A program made the position numbers and the translations under genes. Below, piece after piece: positions 10,144-20,940 of a stretch of DNA of 64,000 nt. The DNA is from Gemmatimonadota bacterium (GTDB taxonomy: Bacteria; Gemmatimonadota; Gemmatimonadetes; Gemmatimonadales; GWC2-71-9), in the NCBI GenBank assembly GCA_022710485.1, contig JAKLGU010000001.1, forward strand, positions 1 to 64,000, written 5' to 3'. Position 1 is the first letter of the stretch. Every line of letters starts with the position of its first letter. The notes beneath the pieces were generated by a model. That model searched no databases and was not told where the DNA came from. It worked only from the letters and a program-made list of their open reading frames with translations.

Positions 10144-11693
<1,550 letters not shown>

Positions 11694-11700
11694 ACCTTCC

Positions 11701-11729
11701 TTGAACCCTGCTCTCTGAGGGGCTAAGTT
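11701..11729 (+). promoter_or_regulatory. Sigma-70-like promoter for the FmdB/argS run
   Basis: TTGAAC at 11701-11706 and TAAGTT at 11724-11729 are separated by exactly 17 bases, in the 71-base gap after the mutase gene. Transcription would start near 11736, about 29 bases before the ATG, with GGATGGAG as ribosome binding site. Confidence 0.65.
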
Positions 11730-11764
11730 TAGGACTTGGCTTTACTTAGACCGGATGGAGCAGC

Positions 11765-12115
11765 ATGCCGACGTACGACTATCAGTGCACTGCAGGCCAC
11801 AATTTCGAGAAGATCCACAAAATGTCCGAATCGCCGCGGGTCAAGTGCCCGGTCTGCGGCAAGCCGGCGGCGCGCCAGATCTCCGGCGGGGCAGGCCTGG
11901 TCTTCAAGGGAAGCGGTTTCTACATCACCGATTACGGCAAGGACGGCAAGGGCGCCCGGAAGGCCGAGGCAGGCGACAGCCCCGCTCCGGCGACGTCCAC
12001 GTCGGGTTCACCTTCCGGCTCGGCGGAGTCCGCCAAGCCCGCGAAACGGGAGCCGAAGGCCACCAAGGAGTCGGCGCCGAAGTCTTCCGGCGGATCGAAG
12101 AAGGCGGCCGAGTGA
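11765..12115 (+). CDS. FmdB-family zinc ribbon protein
   Basis: A 116-residue protein. Its first 70 residues are the FmdB/CxxC regulatory-type zinc ribbon: MPTYDYQC, GHNFE, then VKCPVCGKPA and the conserved ISGGAGLVFKGSGFYITDY. The remaining residues are a low-complexity Ser/Pro/Ala/Lys tail, probably disordered. The first motif has one cysteine (QCTAGH), so zinc would be bound by Cys/His plus the CPVC pair. FmdB proteins are often called regulators, but their true role is unclear. It has its own promoter upstream and overlaps argS by GTGA. Confidence 0.85.
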   Translation: MPTYDYQCTAGHNFEKIHKMSESPRVKCPVCGKPAARQISGGAGLVFKGSGFYITDYGKDGKGARKAEAGDSPAPATSTSGSPSGSAESAKPAKREPKATKESAPKSSGGSKKAAE

Positions 12116-13749
12116 GCGAGGCGCTTCGGCAGGCACTCGCGCGCGTCGCCACCAAGCTGGGCGCCGCGGACGCCGAGTTCGTGCTCGAGCGGCCGAAGGA
12201 CGCGGGTCATGGCGACATGGCCACCAATCTGGCCATGGTGCTGGCTCGGGTGCAGAAGGCGCCGCCGCGCGCCGTCGCCGCCAGCATCATCGAGGCGCTG
12301 GACCTGCCGCCGGGCGTGATCGAGAAGACCGAGATCGCCGGCCCGGGATTCATCAATTTCTGGCTCGCGACCGATGAGCTCGCCGCCTCGCTCCGGGGCA
12401 TCGTCGAGGCGGGGCCCCGCTACGGGCGGCACGACTTCGGCCGTGGGAGCCGGGTCAACGTCGAGTTCGTGTCCGCCAACCCCACCGGCCCGCTGCACGT
12501 GGGGCACGGGCGGGGCGGCGCGCTGGGGGACGGCATCGCCGCGCTCCTCGAGTGGACCGGCCACCAGCTCACGCGCGAGTTCTACATCAACGACGCGGGC
12601 GTGCAGATCGACCGGGTGGGCCAGAGCCTCTGGGCGCGGGTGCAGGAGGCGGCCGGACGTCCGTTCGCCATCCCCGAGGGCGGCTATCACGGCGAGTACC
12701 TCCGCGAGGACGCGGTGAAGGTCCTGGAGCGGGAAGGGCGGGAGTTCGCCGACCTGCCCGATGAGGAAGGGGTGCGGCGGTGCCGGGCGCTCGCCCTCGT
12801 CATGCAGCGCGAGGAGCAGGACCGCGACCTCGCCAGCTTCGGCGTCCGCTACGACGTCATGACCTCGGAGCAGGCGATCTACGACCGCGGCGCCATCCCG
12901 GCCACGCTGGCGCTGCTCGCGTCGCGGGGTCTCACCTTCGAGCGCGACGGCGCGCTCTGGCTGCGGACCACCGATTTCGGTGACGACCAGGACCGGGTGC
13001 TCCGGAAGAGCGATGGCAGCTACACCTACTTCCTTCCGGACATCGCGTACCACGTGGACAAGCACGACCGGGGGTTCGACCGGGTCATCGACGTCTGGGG
13101 CGCGGACCACCACGGCTACGTGCCGAGGGTCCGGGCCGCGCTCCGCGCACTCGGCTACCCCGACGACTTCTTCCACGTGACGGTGGTGCAGCTGGTCAAG
13201 GTCCTGCGTGGCGGGGACGAGGTGAAGATGTCCAAGCGGTCCGGCGAGTTCGTGACCCTCCGCGACCTGGTCGACGAGGTCGGACCGGACGCCGCCCGGT
13301 ACTTCTTCCTGATGCGCCGCGGGGACTCGCAGCTGAACTTCGATCTCGACCTGGCCAAGAGCCAGACCGAGGAGAACCCCGTCTTCTACGTGCAGATGGC
13401 CCACGCCCGGATGAGCGGCATCTTCCGCGTGGCGGGCGTCGCGCCGGAGGCGGTGGACGCGGACGTGCGCCTCGACGCGCTCCCCGCGCCGGAGGACCGT
13501 GAACTGCTCAAGAAGCTGACGGCGTTTCCCGAAGTCACGGCGCGCGCCGCGCGGGACCTGGAGCCGAACAAGGTCACCGGCTATCTCGAGGAGCTCGCCC
13601 GGCTCGCCCACGGCTGGTACCACAAGTGCCGTGTCCTCGGCGAGCCGCCCGAGGTGGAGCACGCACGGCTTGCGCTGGCGCGGGCCACCCGCATCGTCCT
13701 GGCCAACGGCCTCACTCTTCTGGGCCTTTCGGCCCCCGACCGGATGTGA
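12112..13749 (+). CDS. argS: Arginyl-tRNA synthetase
   Basis: Charges tRNA-Arg. The 545-residue class I synthetase has an N-terminal tRNA D-loop-binding domain, the HIGH motif as HVGHG inside SANPTGPLHVGHGRGG, the KMSK loop as KMSKRSGEFVTL near residue 373, and a C-terminal helical anticodon-binding domain (DALTLL-type end, VLANGLTLLGLSAPDRM). The GTG at 12112 was chosen because it overlaps the preceding stop (GTGA) and gives the normal N-terminus. Confidence 0.96.
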   Translation: MSEALRQALARVATKLGAADAEFVLERPKDAGHGDMATNLAMVLARVQKAPPRAVAASIIEALDLPPGVIEKTEIAGPGFINFWLATDELAASLRGIVEAGPRYGRHDFGRGSRVNVEFVSANPTGPLHVGHGRGGALGDGIAALLEWTGHQLTREFYINDAGVQIDRVGQSLWARVQEAAGRPFAIPEGGYHGEYLREDAVKVLEREGREFADLPDEEGVRRCRALALVMQREEQDRDLASFGVRYDVMTSEQAIYDRGAIPATLALLASRGLTFERDGALWLRTTDFGDDQDRVLRKSDGSYTYFLPDIAYHVDKHDRGFDRVIDVWGADHHGYVPRVRAALRALGYPDDFFHVTVVQLVKVLRGGDEVKMSKRSGEFVTLRDLVDEVGPDAARYFFLMRRGDSQLNFDLDLAKSQTEENPVFYVQMAHARMSGIFRVAGVAPEAVDADVRLDALPAPEDRELLKKLTAFPEVTARAARDLEPNKVTGYLEELARLAHGWYHKCRVLGEPPEVEHARLALARATRIVLANGLTLLGLSAPDRM

Positions 13750-13753
13750 CGCG

Positions 13754-14674
13754 ATGACCCTGATCGTCGTCGGCAGCGTGGCGCTTGACTCCATCTACAC
13801 CCCGTTCGGCGAGACCGCCGACGCGCTGGGCGGCTCCGCCGTCTACTTCAGCGTGGCGGGCTCGCTCCTCCACCGGGTGCACGTCGTCGGCGTGGTGGGC
13901 GACGACTACCCCGTGGCGGAGCTGGACCGGCTGGCGCCCCGCGGGATCGACTGGAGCGGCGTGGAGCGCGCCGCCGGCGAGAGCTTCCGCTGGAAGGGCA
14001 AGTACTCGTACGACCTGCAGAGCCGGGAGACCCTGGAGACGCGGCTCGGCGTGTTCGCGACCTTCCAGCCCCGCCTCCCCGCCGCGCTGCACGCCGCCAA
14101 GTTCGTCTTCCTCGGCAACATCGACCCCGAGCTCCAACACGGCGTGCTGGACCAGATCACGTCGCCGACGCTGGTCGTCTGCGACACGATGAACTACTGG
14201 ATCCAGAGCAAGAAGCCGGTGCTGATGGAGCTGCTCAAGCGGGTGGACATCCTGATGGTCAACGACAGCGAGGCGCGCGAGCTGTCGGGCGACTGGAACA
14301 TCCACCGGGCGGGGCGCTGGATCCTGGCGCACGGCCCGAAGCGGGTGGTAATCAAGCAGGGGGAGTTCGGCGCGCTGCTCATCGAGCCGGGCCGCACCTT
14401 CTACGTCCCGGCGTTCCCGCTCGAGGAAGTCTTCGACCCGACCGGTGCGGGCGACGCCTTTGCCGGCGGCTTCATGGGCTACCTGGCCCGCGCCGGCATG
14501 GCGGACAGCGACCACCTCCGGCGGGCGATGGTCTACGGCGCGGCCATGGGATCGTTCGCCGTGTCGCAATTCGGCATCCGGGGGTTCGACGACGTGACGA
14601 CGGTGGACGTCGAGCAGCGCGTCCGTGCGTTCTACGACCTCACCCACGTCGCCGAGGCGGAGCGGGTCCCGTGA
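13754..14674 (+). CDS. PfkB-family sugar kinase
   Basis: ATP-dependent kinase of the ribokinase/PfkB fold; the substrate cannot be named. The 306-residue protein begins with VVGSVALDSI and ALGGSAVYFSVAG (substrate-side signature 1) and ends with DPTGAGDAFAGGFMGYLA (signature 2, with the catalytic Asp in GAGD). The DTMNYWIQ segment and the absence of an extended lid distinguish it from FruK and adenosine kinases. It sits 4 bases after argS and overlaps purM (GTGA), so a sugar or nucleoside substrate is plausible. Confidence 0.85.
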   Translation: MTLIVVGSVALDSIYTPFGETADALGGSAVYFSVAGSLLHRVHVVGVVGDDYPVAELDRLAPRGIDWSGVERAAGESFRWKGKYSYDLQSRETLETRLGVFATFQPRLPAALHAAKFVFLGNIDPELQHGVLDQITSPTLVVCDTMNYWIQSKKPVLMELLKRVDILMVNDSEARELSGDWNIHRAGRWILAHGPKRVVIKQGEFGALLIEPGRTFYVPAFPLEEVFDPTGAGDAFAGGFMGYLARAGMADSDHLRRAMVYGAAMGSFAVSQFGIRGFDDVTTVDVEQRVRAFYDLTHVAEAERVP

Positions 14675-15708
14675 GCGACTCGCGCGAGTCCCGGCAGTAC
14701 GCCGCCGCCGGCGTGGACCTGGCGGACGCCGAATCCGCCAAGGAGCGGATCGGGCGCCTGGTCGCGAGCACGCGCACGGCGCTCACCGCCGGGAGGGTGG
14801 GCGCGTTCGGCGGGATGGTGCGGGTGCCTGGCGGCATGCGGAAGCCGACCCTCGTGATGAGCACCGACGGCGTGGGCACCAAGGTGCTGGTGGCGCAGCA
14901 GGCCGGCCGCTTCGACACGGTCGGGGAGTGCCTCGTCAACCACAGCGTCAACGACATCCTGGTGCATGGTGCGCGCCCCCTGGCGTTCATGGACTACGTC
15001 GCGGGAGCCGGCCTCGGCATCGAGATGCTGGCGGACATCGTCGAGGGTGTGGCGCGCGGATGCCGGGCGCACGGAATGGACCTCGCCGGCGGTGAGACGG
15101 CCCAGATGCCCGGGCTCTACGCGCCCGGCCACTTTGACCTGGCCGGGACCATCGTCGGCGTCGTGGAAGAGGACGAGGCGCTCCATGGCGACGCCGTCGT
15201 GCCGGGCGACCTCCTGCTGGGCTACGCCTCCACAGGGCTCCACACCAACGGCTACACCCTCGCCCGTAAGATCGCCGCGCAGGATCTCGGACTCGGCGTC
15301 GGCGACCTGTGGCCCGGCCTCGGGATGACCGTGGCCGACGCATTCCTTGCGGTGCACCGGAGTTACGCGCGAGCGGTGACGCCCGTGCTCCCGCGGCTGC
15401 ACGCGTTGGCCCACATCACCGGCGGGGGAATCCCCGGCAACCTGGTGCGGGTGCTTCCGAAGGGGTGCAAGGCGGTCGTGGACCCTGGTACGTGGGAATG
15501 GCCGCCGCTCTTCCGCCTCCTGCAGGAGGCCGGCAAGGTGACCACCGACGAGATGCGCGACGTGTTCAACCTCGGCGTCGGCTTGATCGCCGTCCTGCCC
15601 GAGGACGGCGTGGCGGCTGCGCGGGCGGCGGCCCGGGCGGACGGCATCGAGACGTGGGTGATCGGGCGGATCGAGGCCGGGTCGCACGGTGTCCGGTTCA
15701 CGGGCTGA
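14671..15708 (+). CDS. purM: Phosphoribosylformylglycinamidine cyclo-ligase (AIR synthetase)
   Basis: Fifth step of purine synthesis: ATP-dependent ring closure of FGAM to AIR. The 345-residue protein shows the PurM signatures YAAAGVDLADAESAKERI, STDGVGTKVLVAQQ, VNHSVNDILVHGARPLAFMD, the AGGETAQMPG loop and HITGGGIPGNLVRVLP. It starts at GTG 14671 inside the kinase stop and ends 18 bases before ribD. Purine precursor synthesis and riboflavin synthesis (which starts from GTP) are thus on one transcript. Confidence 0.95.
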   Translation: MSDSRESRQYAAAGVDLADAESAKERIGRLVASTRTALTAGRVGAFGGMVRVPGGMRKPTLVMSTDGVGTKVLVAQQAGRFDTVGECLVNHSVNDILVHGARPLAFMDYVAGAGLGIEMLADIVEGVARGCRAHGMDLAGGETAQMPGLYAPGHFDLAGTIVGVVEEDEALHGDAVVPGDLLLGYASTGLHTNGYTLARKIAAQDLGLGVGDLWPGLGMTVADAFLAVHRSYARAVTPVLPRLHALAHITGGGIPGNLVRVLPKGCKAVVDPGTWEWPPLFRLLQEAGKVTTDEMRDVFNLGVGLIAVLPEDGVAAARAAARADGIETWVIGRIEAGSHGVRFTG

Positions 15709-15726
15709 AGGGTCGGGCCGCCTGAC

Positions 15727-16803
15727 ATGACCGACGAGGTCGTCATGGAGCGCGCGATCGAGCTCGCCTGGCGCGGCTGGGGGCGTGTGCATCCCAACCC
15801 GCTGGTCGGCGCGGTGGTGCTCGACGCCGCAGGCGCCGTCGCGGGAGAGGGCTTCCACGGGGAGTTTGGCGGCCCGCACGCGGAGCGCGTGGCGCTCGCT
15901 GCGGCCGGTGCCCGGGCGCGAGGGGGGACGCTGGTCGTGTCGCTCGAGCCGTGCCACCACCAGGGCAAGCAGCCGCCGTGCACCGAGGCGATCCTCGCCG
16001 CCGGCATCGCGCGGGTGGTGTTCGCGCTCGAGGATCCGAATCCCGTGGCGATGGGCGGGGCAGAGGCGCTGCGCGCGGCGGGCCTGGCGGTCGAAGGGGG
16101 GCTGCGCCGTGCCGAGGCGGCGGCGCAGAATGCGCCGTTCCTCGGCGGGTACCGGACGCCCGAGCGCCCGTGGGTAGCGCTCAAGCTCGCCACCTCGCTG
16201 GACGGGCGGATCGCGGACCAACTGGGACGGTCCCGGTGGATCTCTGGCGAGCAGGCGCGTGACTTCGTGCACTGGCTCCGTGCCGGGGTGGACGCGATCG
16301 GGGTCGGGGGCGCGACCGCGCGGGTGGATGATCCGTCGCTGACGGTGCGCGGTGCCGTCGAACCACGGGTCGCCCCGCTCAGGGTCGTCTTCGACCAGAC
16401 GGGGAATCTGCCCACCACGCTCGAGGTGCTCCGCACCGCCCGCGAGCGCCCCACCTGCGTGGTGGCGGGCCCGCTGCTCTCGAGCGAGCGCGCGGAAGCG
16501 ATCGAGGCGGTCGGGGCGCGGCTCGTTCGGAGCAGCAGCCTGCGGCAGGGGATGGCGGAACTCAAGCGACAGGGCATCGGGTCGATCGTGGTGGAGGGGG
16601 GCGGGCAGTTGGCCGGCGCGTTGCTCGGGGAGGGGCTGGTGGATCGATACTACTGGATCCAGAGCCCGGTCTGGCTCGGCGAGGGTGGCGTTCCGGCCGT
16701 GGCGGGGCTTCCGGGGGCGGAGCTGGCCACTGCGGAGCGGTGGACCGTCGTGGAGCGGCGCGCCCTCGGGGCCGACACTCTCCTCGTGGCGGATCGCGCC
16801 TGA
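15727..16803 (+). CDS. ribD: Bifunctional riboflavin biosynthesis deaminase/reductase
   Basis: Deaminates the GTP-derived pyrimidine and then reduces its ribose chain. The 358-residue protein has an N-terminal deaminase domain (HPNPLVGAVV, PHAERVAL, EPCHHQGKQPPCTEAI zinc site) and a C-terminal reductase domain (LKLATSLDGRIAD, SRWISGEQARDFVHWLRA, VEGGGQLAGALL). Only 18 bases separate it from purM, leaving no room for an FMN riboswitch. It overlaps the next start by one base (TGATG). Confidence 0.95.
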   Translation: MTDEVVMERAIELAWRGWGRVHPNPLVGAVVLDAAGAVAGEGFHGEFGGPHAERVALAAAGARARGGTLVVSLEPCHHQGKQPPCTEAILAAGIARVVFALEDPNPVAMGGAEALRAAGLAVEGGLRRAEAAAQNAPFLGGYRTPERPWVALKLATSLDGRIADQLGRSRWISGEQARDFVHWLRAGVDAIGVGGATARVDDPSLTVRGAVEPRVAPLRVVFDQTGNLPTTLEVLRTARERPTCVVAGPLLSSERAEAIEAVGARLVRSSSLRQGMAELKRQGIGSIVVEGGGQLAGALLGEGLVDRYYWIQSPVWLGEGGVPAVAGLPGAELATAERWTVVERRALGADTLLVADRA

Positions 16804-17402
16804 TGTTCACCGGCCTGGTGTCGGCGGTGGGAACCGTGAAGTCGGCGCGTGCGGCGGACGGCGGCCGGACGCTGGTGATCAGCGCCCCCTGGCGGGGGCT
16901 CGCCCTCGGCGAGAGCGTCGCGGTGGATGGCGCATGCCTGACCGTCACACGCCGGCTCACGGGGGCGTTCGCGGTGCACGTGGTTGCCACGTCGCTGGAG
17001 CGGACGGCGTTTGGGAACTACCGTACCGGGAGGCGGGTGAACCTGGAGCGGGCCCTGCGGGCCGGTGACCGGCTCGGGGGGCACCTGGTGCAGGGGCACG
17101 TGGACGGCGTGGGGCGCATCCGCCGGATCGCCCGGCAGTCCGATGCGCTGCTGCTCGACATCACGGTGCCGCGGGCGGTTGCCGAGGCCTCGATCCCGCT
17201 GGGGTCCATCACGGTGGACGGCGTGAGCCTGACCGTGAACGCGCTGAAGGGCCGACGCGTGGTCCAGGTCTCCCTGATACCCTTTACCTTGCAGCACACC
17301 ACTCTCGGGGACCGGCGCGTCGGCGACGAGGTCCACCTCGAGGGGGACACCATCGGCAAGTACGTGGCGGCGTGCCTGGCGCGCCGCAGAGAGCTGACCT
17401 GA
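16803..17402 (+). CDS. ribE: Riboflavin synthase, alpha chain
   Basis: Dismutates two 6,7-dimethyl-8-ribityllumazine molecules to riboflavin and its precursor. The 199-residue protein is a tandem repeat of two lumazine-binding barrels. Repeat 1 begins MFTGLV with [12 protein letters not shown]; repeat 2 has [13 protein letters not shown] and [12 protein letters not shown]. It is joined to ribD and ribBA by TGATG junctions on both sides. The symbol ribC is used for the same enzyme in some species. Confidence 0.95.
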   Translation: MFTGLVSAVGTVKSARAADGGRTLVISAPWRGLALGESVAVDGACLTVTRRLTGAFAVHVVATSLERTAFGNYRTGRRVNLERALRAGDRLGGHLVQGHVDGVGRIRRIARQSDALLLDITVPRAVAEASIPLGSITVDGVSLTVNALKGRRVVQVSLIPFTLQHTTLGDRRVGDEVHLEGDTIGKYVAACLARRRELT

Positions 17403-18604
17403 TGTTCGCGAAGATCGAGCAGGCCATCGAGGACCTGCGCAACGGCAAGATCGTCATCGTGGCGGACGACGAGAACCGCGAGAACGAGGGGGATCTCGTC
17501 TGCGCGGCGGAACTTGTGACGCCCGAGATGGTCAACTTCATGGCGCTGCATGGCCGGGGGCTGATCTGCCTGGCGCTCACCGGCGAGCGGTGCGATCAAC
17601 TCGGTCTCCCGCAGATGGCGGAGCACAACACCGAGGCCCTGAGCACTGCCTTCACCGTCAGTATCGACGCGGAACGGCGGTTCGGTGTCACCACCGGCAT
17701 CTCCGCGGCGGACCGCGCCGCGACCATCCACGTCGCCATCAACCCCGCCACCGTCGCGGCCGACCTCCGGCGCCCCGGGCACGTCTTCCCCCTGCGCGCG
17801 CGGCCGGGCGGCGTGCTCCAGCGCGTGGGCCAGACCGAAGCCAGCGTCGACCTTGCCCGCCTTGCGGGGCTGGCCCCCGCCGGGGTGATCTGCGAGATCC
17901 TGAATCCCGACGGCACCATGGCCCGGCGGCCGGAACTCGAGGTCTTCGCACAAACGCACTCGCTCACCTTCGTCACCGTGGCCGATCTCGTGGCGTACCG
18001 CCTTCAGAAGGAGCGGCTGGTCCACCGGGTCGCCACCGCCAGGCTGCCCACCGAGTTCGGCGAATTCCGCGTCATCGGCTACCGGAACGACGTGGATGCG
18101 GCGGAGCACGTCGCGCTGGTGCACGGGGAGGTCGAGGGAAAATCCAACATCCTCGTCCGCATGCACTCCAAGTGCCTGACCGGCGACGTCTTCGGCTCGC
18201 AGCGCTGCGACTGCGGCGCGCAGCTGCACGCCGCCATGCGCCAGGTGGTGGCGGCCGGCGCCGGCGTCATCGTCTACCTCGACCAGGAGGGCCGGGGCAT
18301 CGGGCTCCTGAACAAGCTGCGCGCCTACGCGCTCCAGGACGGCGGCGACGACACCGTGGAGGCCAACGAACGGCTCGGCTTCGCGCCAGACCTCCGGAAC
18401 TACGGCATCGGCGCGCAGATCCTTCGCGACCTTGGCCTCACCACGATCCGCATCCTGACGAACAACCCGCGCAAGCTGGTGGGCGTCGAGGGGTACGGGC
18501 TCGACATCGTCGAGCGGGTGCCGCTCCTGATCGACCGGACCCGCGAAAACTCCGACTACCTCACCGCCAAGCGCGACAAGCTCGGCCATCTCCTGGCCCA
18601 CTGA
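17402..18604 (+). CDS. ribBA: Bifunctional DHBP synthase / GTP cyclohydrolase II
   Basis: Makes both riboflavin starting intermediates. The N-terminal half (about residues 1-200) forms dihydroxybutanone phosphate from ribulose 5-phosphate, with the acidic metal site in [10 protein letters not shown] and the HTEA-like segment [12 protein letters not shown]. The C-terminal half is GTP cyclohydrolase II, with three zinc cysteines in [19 protein letters not shown] and the catalytic region [11 protein letters not shown]. The protein is 400 residues, the normal fused length, and both domains keep their key residues. The ribH start follows 5 bases after the stop. Confidence 0.95.
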   Translation: MFAKIEQAIEDLRNGKIVIVADDENRENEGDLVCAAELVTPEMVNFMALHGRGLICLALTGERCDQLGLPQMAEHNTEALSTAFTVSIDAERRFGVTTGISAADRAATIHVAINPATVAADLRRPGHVFPLRARPGGVLQRVGQTEASVDLARLAGLAPAGVICEILNPDGTMARRPELEVFAQTHSLTFVTVADLVAYRLQKERLVHRVATARLPTEFGEFRVIGYRNDVDAAEHVALVHGEVEGKSNILVRMHSKCLTGDVFGSQRCDCGAQLHAAMRQVVAAGAGVIVYLDQEGRGIGLLNKLRAYALQDGGDDTVEANERLGFAPDLRNYGIGAQILRDLGLTTIRILTNNPRKLVGVEGYGLDIVERVPLLIDRTRENSDYLTAKRDKLGHLLAH

Positions 18605-18609
18605 GACTC

Positions 18610-19089
18610 ATGCCCGAATACGCCGGCCGACTCGGCCCTGTGGGACGCGTGGCCATCCTGGTGAGCCGGTATAACGAGCTCGTCACTAACCGGCTGCTCG
18701 AAGGCGCCCGCCACTGCTGCCGTGATGCGCGGATCGCGGATCGCCACATCGACGTGCTCTGGGTGTCGGGGGCGTTCGAGCTCCCGGTGCTCGCGGAGGA
18801 GGCGGCCCGCTCCGGCCAGTACGCCTGTCTCGTCGCGCTCGGCGCGGTCGTCCGCGGCGATACCCCGCATTTCGAGTTCGTCGCGGGGGAGGCCACCCGC
18901 GGCCTCGGCGCGGTGGCCCGCACCCACGTGCTCCCGGTGGGGTTCGGGCTCCTCACGGTGGACACGATGGAGCAGGCCCTCGACCGCGCGGGCGGGTCGG
19001 CGGGGAACAAGGGCTACGAGGCGGCCGAGGCGGCCATCACCGCAGCCGACGCGCTCGCCCGGATCCGGAGAACCGATGCTCCGGCCTGA
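18610..19089 (+). CDS. ribH: 6,7-dimethyl-8-ribityllumazine synthase
   Basis: Condenses the two riboflavin intermediates to lumazine, usually in a large hollow assembly. The 159-residue protein shows VSRYNELVTNRLLEGA, the substrate loop VSGAFELPV, GAVVRGDTPHFEFVAGE with the catalytic His, and GNKGYEAAEAA near the C-terminus. It overlaps nusB by 14 bases, and this ribH-nusB pairing is common in bacteria. Confidence 0.95.
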   Translation: MPEYAGRLGPVGRVAILVSRYNELVTNRLLEGARHCCRDARIADRHIDVLWVSGAFELPVLAEEAARSGQYACLVALGAVVRGDTPHFEFVAGEATRGLGAVARTHVLPVGFGLLTVDTMEQALDRAGGSAGNKGYEAAEAAITAADALARIRRTDAPA

Positions 19090-19486
19090 GACCCGCGCGC
19101 GCGCGCGCGCCCTCCAGCTCCTCTACGCGTGCGAGATCACCGGCGCCGGCTCCGTGGCAGCCGCGGGCGGGCTCGCACGGCTCACCGGGCCTGAGCCCCG
19201 GGTGCTCGACGGGGCGGAGGAACTCGCCAGTGGCGTGCTCGCCAACCGGGAATCGCTCGATCGCTTGATCCAGGGCGCCGCCGACAACTGGCGGGTCGAG
19301 CGTATCGGTGTCGTGGAGCGGAACATCCTCCGGCTCGGGATCCACGAACTGCAAGTGGGCCAGACCCCCCCCAAGGTCGTGATCGACGAGTCGATCCGGC
19401 TGAGCCAGTGGTTTGGCGGGACCAAGACGCCGGCGTTCGTGAACGGCGTCCTCGATCGGATCGCGCACACCCTCGGGCGGCTGTGA
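19076..19486 (+). CDS. nusB: Transcription antitermination factor NusB
   Basis: Binds boxA RNA with S10 (NusE) in rRNA antitermination complexes. The 136-residue all-helical protein begins RPETRARARALQLLYA and ends with the conserved VERNILRLGIHEL, PPKVVIDESIRLSQWFGG and FVNGVLDRI segments. The CG-repeat at 19095-19110 simply encodes the basic Arg-Ala start. The next gene starts inside its stop (GTGA). Confidence 0.94.
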   Translation: MLRPETRARARALQLLYACEITGAGSVAAAGGLARLTGPEPRVLDGAEELASGVLANRESLDRLIQGAADNWRVERIGVVERNILRLGIHELQVGQTPPKVVIDESIRLSQWFGGTKTPAFVNGVLDRIAHTLGRL

Positions 19487-20592
19487 ACCTCCTCGTCGTG
19501 AACTGGCTCGACCGCCTGAATCCGCAGGCGGGCGGCGCGGAAATCCACCTGTTCGAGATCTTCCGGCGCCTCGCCGACCGCGGGCACCGGGTGCGGCTGG
19601 TCTGCTCCGGCTGGCCCGGCGCGACGCCGGTCGAAATGGTGGACGGCATCGAGGTGACGCGGGTGGCGGGCAGGAACAGCTTCGCGCTCGCCGCGAGAGG
19701 GGCCGTTCGCCGTGCCCTGGCGCAGGAACGGCCCGACGTGGTCGTGGAGGACATCAACAAGCTGCCCCTCTTCCTGGCCGGCCTGACCGACCGCCCGTTC
19801 TGCGTGCTGGTGCCGCATCTCTTCGGCACGACTGCGTTCCAGGAAGCGCCCTGGCCCATGGCCGCCACGGTCTGGCTCGCCGAGCTCCCGATCCCGTGGG
19901 GGTACCGGCGGGCCGACTTTCAGGCCATCAGCGAGAGCACGAGGGACGACCTGGTGGCACGGGGGGTGCGCGCCGAACGCATCCGGGTGATCCACCCCGG
20001 GGTCGATTCCGCCATGTTCTGCCCTGATCCCGCCGTCCGGCGCACGACTCCGCCCTCCTTCCTCTACATCGGGCGTCTCAAGCGGTACAAGGGGGTGGAC
20101 CTGGCCATTCGGGCCCTGGCCATCGCCCGGCGAACGCGGCCTGACCTCTCCTTGGACATCGCGGGGACCGGCGACGATCGGGCCCGGCTCGAGGCGGTCA
20201 CGAGCGCGCTGGGGCAGGGGGCGGCGGTCCGGTTCCACGGGTTCGTGGACGAGGCCCACAAGCTGACGCTCCTGCGCAGCACCTGGGGCAATCTCTTCCC
20301 TTCGCCGAAGGAGGGGTGGGGTATTACCGTTGTGGAGGCGGCCGCGTGCGGCACTCCATCGCTTGCATCGGACAGCCCGGGTCTCCGGGACTCAGTCCGG
20401 GCGGGCGAAACGGGGTATCTGGTTCCCCATGGAGACGCTGACGCGCTGGCCGCCCGGATGCTGGAGCTTGCCGCCGATCCGGCGCTCGTGGAGCGCCTGG
20501 GTCAGGCTGGGCGGCGCTTCGCCGAGTCACACTCCTGGGACCACGCGGCCGACCGCACCGAGGCTCATCTCCGAGAACTCGGCAGCCGCTGA
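19483..20592 (+). CDS. Glycosyltransferase, GT4 (GT-B fold)
   Basis: Transfers a sugar from a nucleotide donor to an unknown acceptor, probably in envelope glycan synthesis. The 369-residue protein has an N-terminal acceptor domain (NWLDRLNPQAGGAEIHLFEI, the glycine-rich GGAE loop) and a C-terminal donor domain with FLYIGRLKRYKGVDLAIRAL and SPKEGWGITVVEAAACGTPS, which contains the GT4 EGxGxxxxEA motif. The GTG at 19483 overlaps the nusB stop and gives a clean start MNLLVVNW. Nothing nearby defines the substrate. Confidence 0.88.
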   Translation: MNLLVVNWLDRLNPQAGGAEIHLFEIFRRLADRGHRVRLVCSGWPGATPVEMVDGIEVTRVAGRNSFALAARGAVRRALAQERPDVVVEDINKLPLFLAGLTDRPFCVLVPHLFGTTAFQEAPWPMAATVWLAELPIPWGYRRADFQAISESTRDDLVARGVRAERIRVIHPGVDSAMFCPDPAVRRTTPPSFLYIGRLKRYKGVDLAIRALAIARRTRPDLSLDIAGTGDDRARLEAVTSALGQGAAVRFHGFVDEAHKLTLLRSTWGNLFPSPKEGWGITVVEAAACGTPSLASDSPGLRDSVRAGETGYLVPHGDADALAARMLELAADPALVERLGQAGRRFAESHSWDHAADRTEAHLRELGSR

Positions 20593-20616
20593 CCCGTCAA
20601 CTTCACGGGGGGATGC

Positions 20617-20940
20617 ATGCCCGTCACCGTCACCGTCACCGCCCGTCACTGTGAACTTCCTGAACAGCTTCGCGAGCGCGCCCACGAGATCGCCGGCCGG
20701 CTCGAACTCCGCGCCGGCCGACCGGCGGAAGTCGGGATCCTGTTCGACGTCGAGGCAGGCGTGCCGACCGCGGAACTCCGGTTCCGCGCCGCCGGAGAGG
20801 AACTCCTGATCGCCGCCGGGCGGGGCGACGACCACCGGTCGGCCCTCGACCAGGCGGAGGGGCGCCTGCGCCGCCAGCTCGAGAAGCCGGGCACCCGTCG
20901 CCTCCGCAACCGCAAGCCGACCGAACTGGACAACGCGTGA
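20617..20940 (+). CDS. hpf: Ribosome hibernation-promoting factor, short form
   Basis: A 107-residue protein of the HPF/RaiA (YfiA) family, which binds the 30S decoding region and silences ribosomes in stationary phase. It has the beta-alpha-beta-beta-beta-alpha pattern: VTVTARHCELPEQLRERAHE, a strand-rich middle and an amphipathic C-terminal helix (DDHRSALDQAEGRLRRQLEK). There is no long-form C-terminal dimerisation domain. It lies directly before hprK and PTS genes, as hpf does near ptsN or hprK in many bacteria. Confidence 0.88.
   Translation: MPVTVTVTARHCELPEQLRERAHEIAGRLELRAGRPAEVGILFDVEAGVPTAELRFRAAGEELLIAAGRGDDHRSALDQAEGRLRRQLEKPGTRRLRNRKPTELDNA

Noticed and set aside
15709-15726. Possible FMN riboswitch before ribD
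   Set aside because: Only 18 bases are available.
19093-19112. CG dinucleotide repeat at the start of nusB
   Set aside because: It encodes the basic Arg-Ala helix of NusB and is better explained by codon choice than by a functional repeat.
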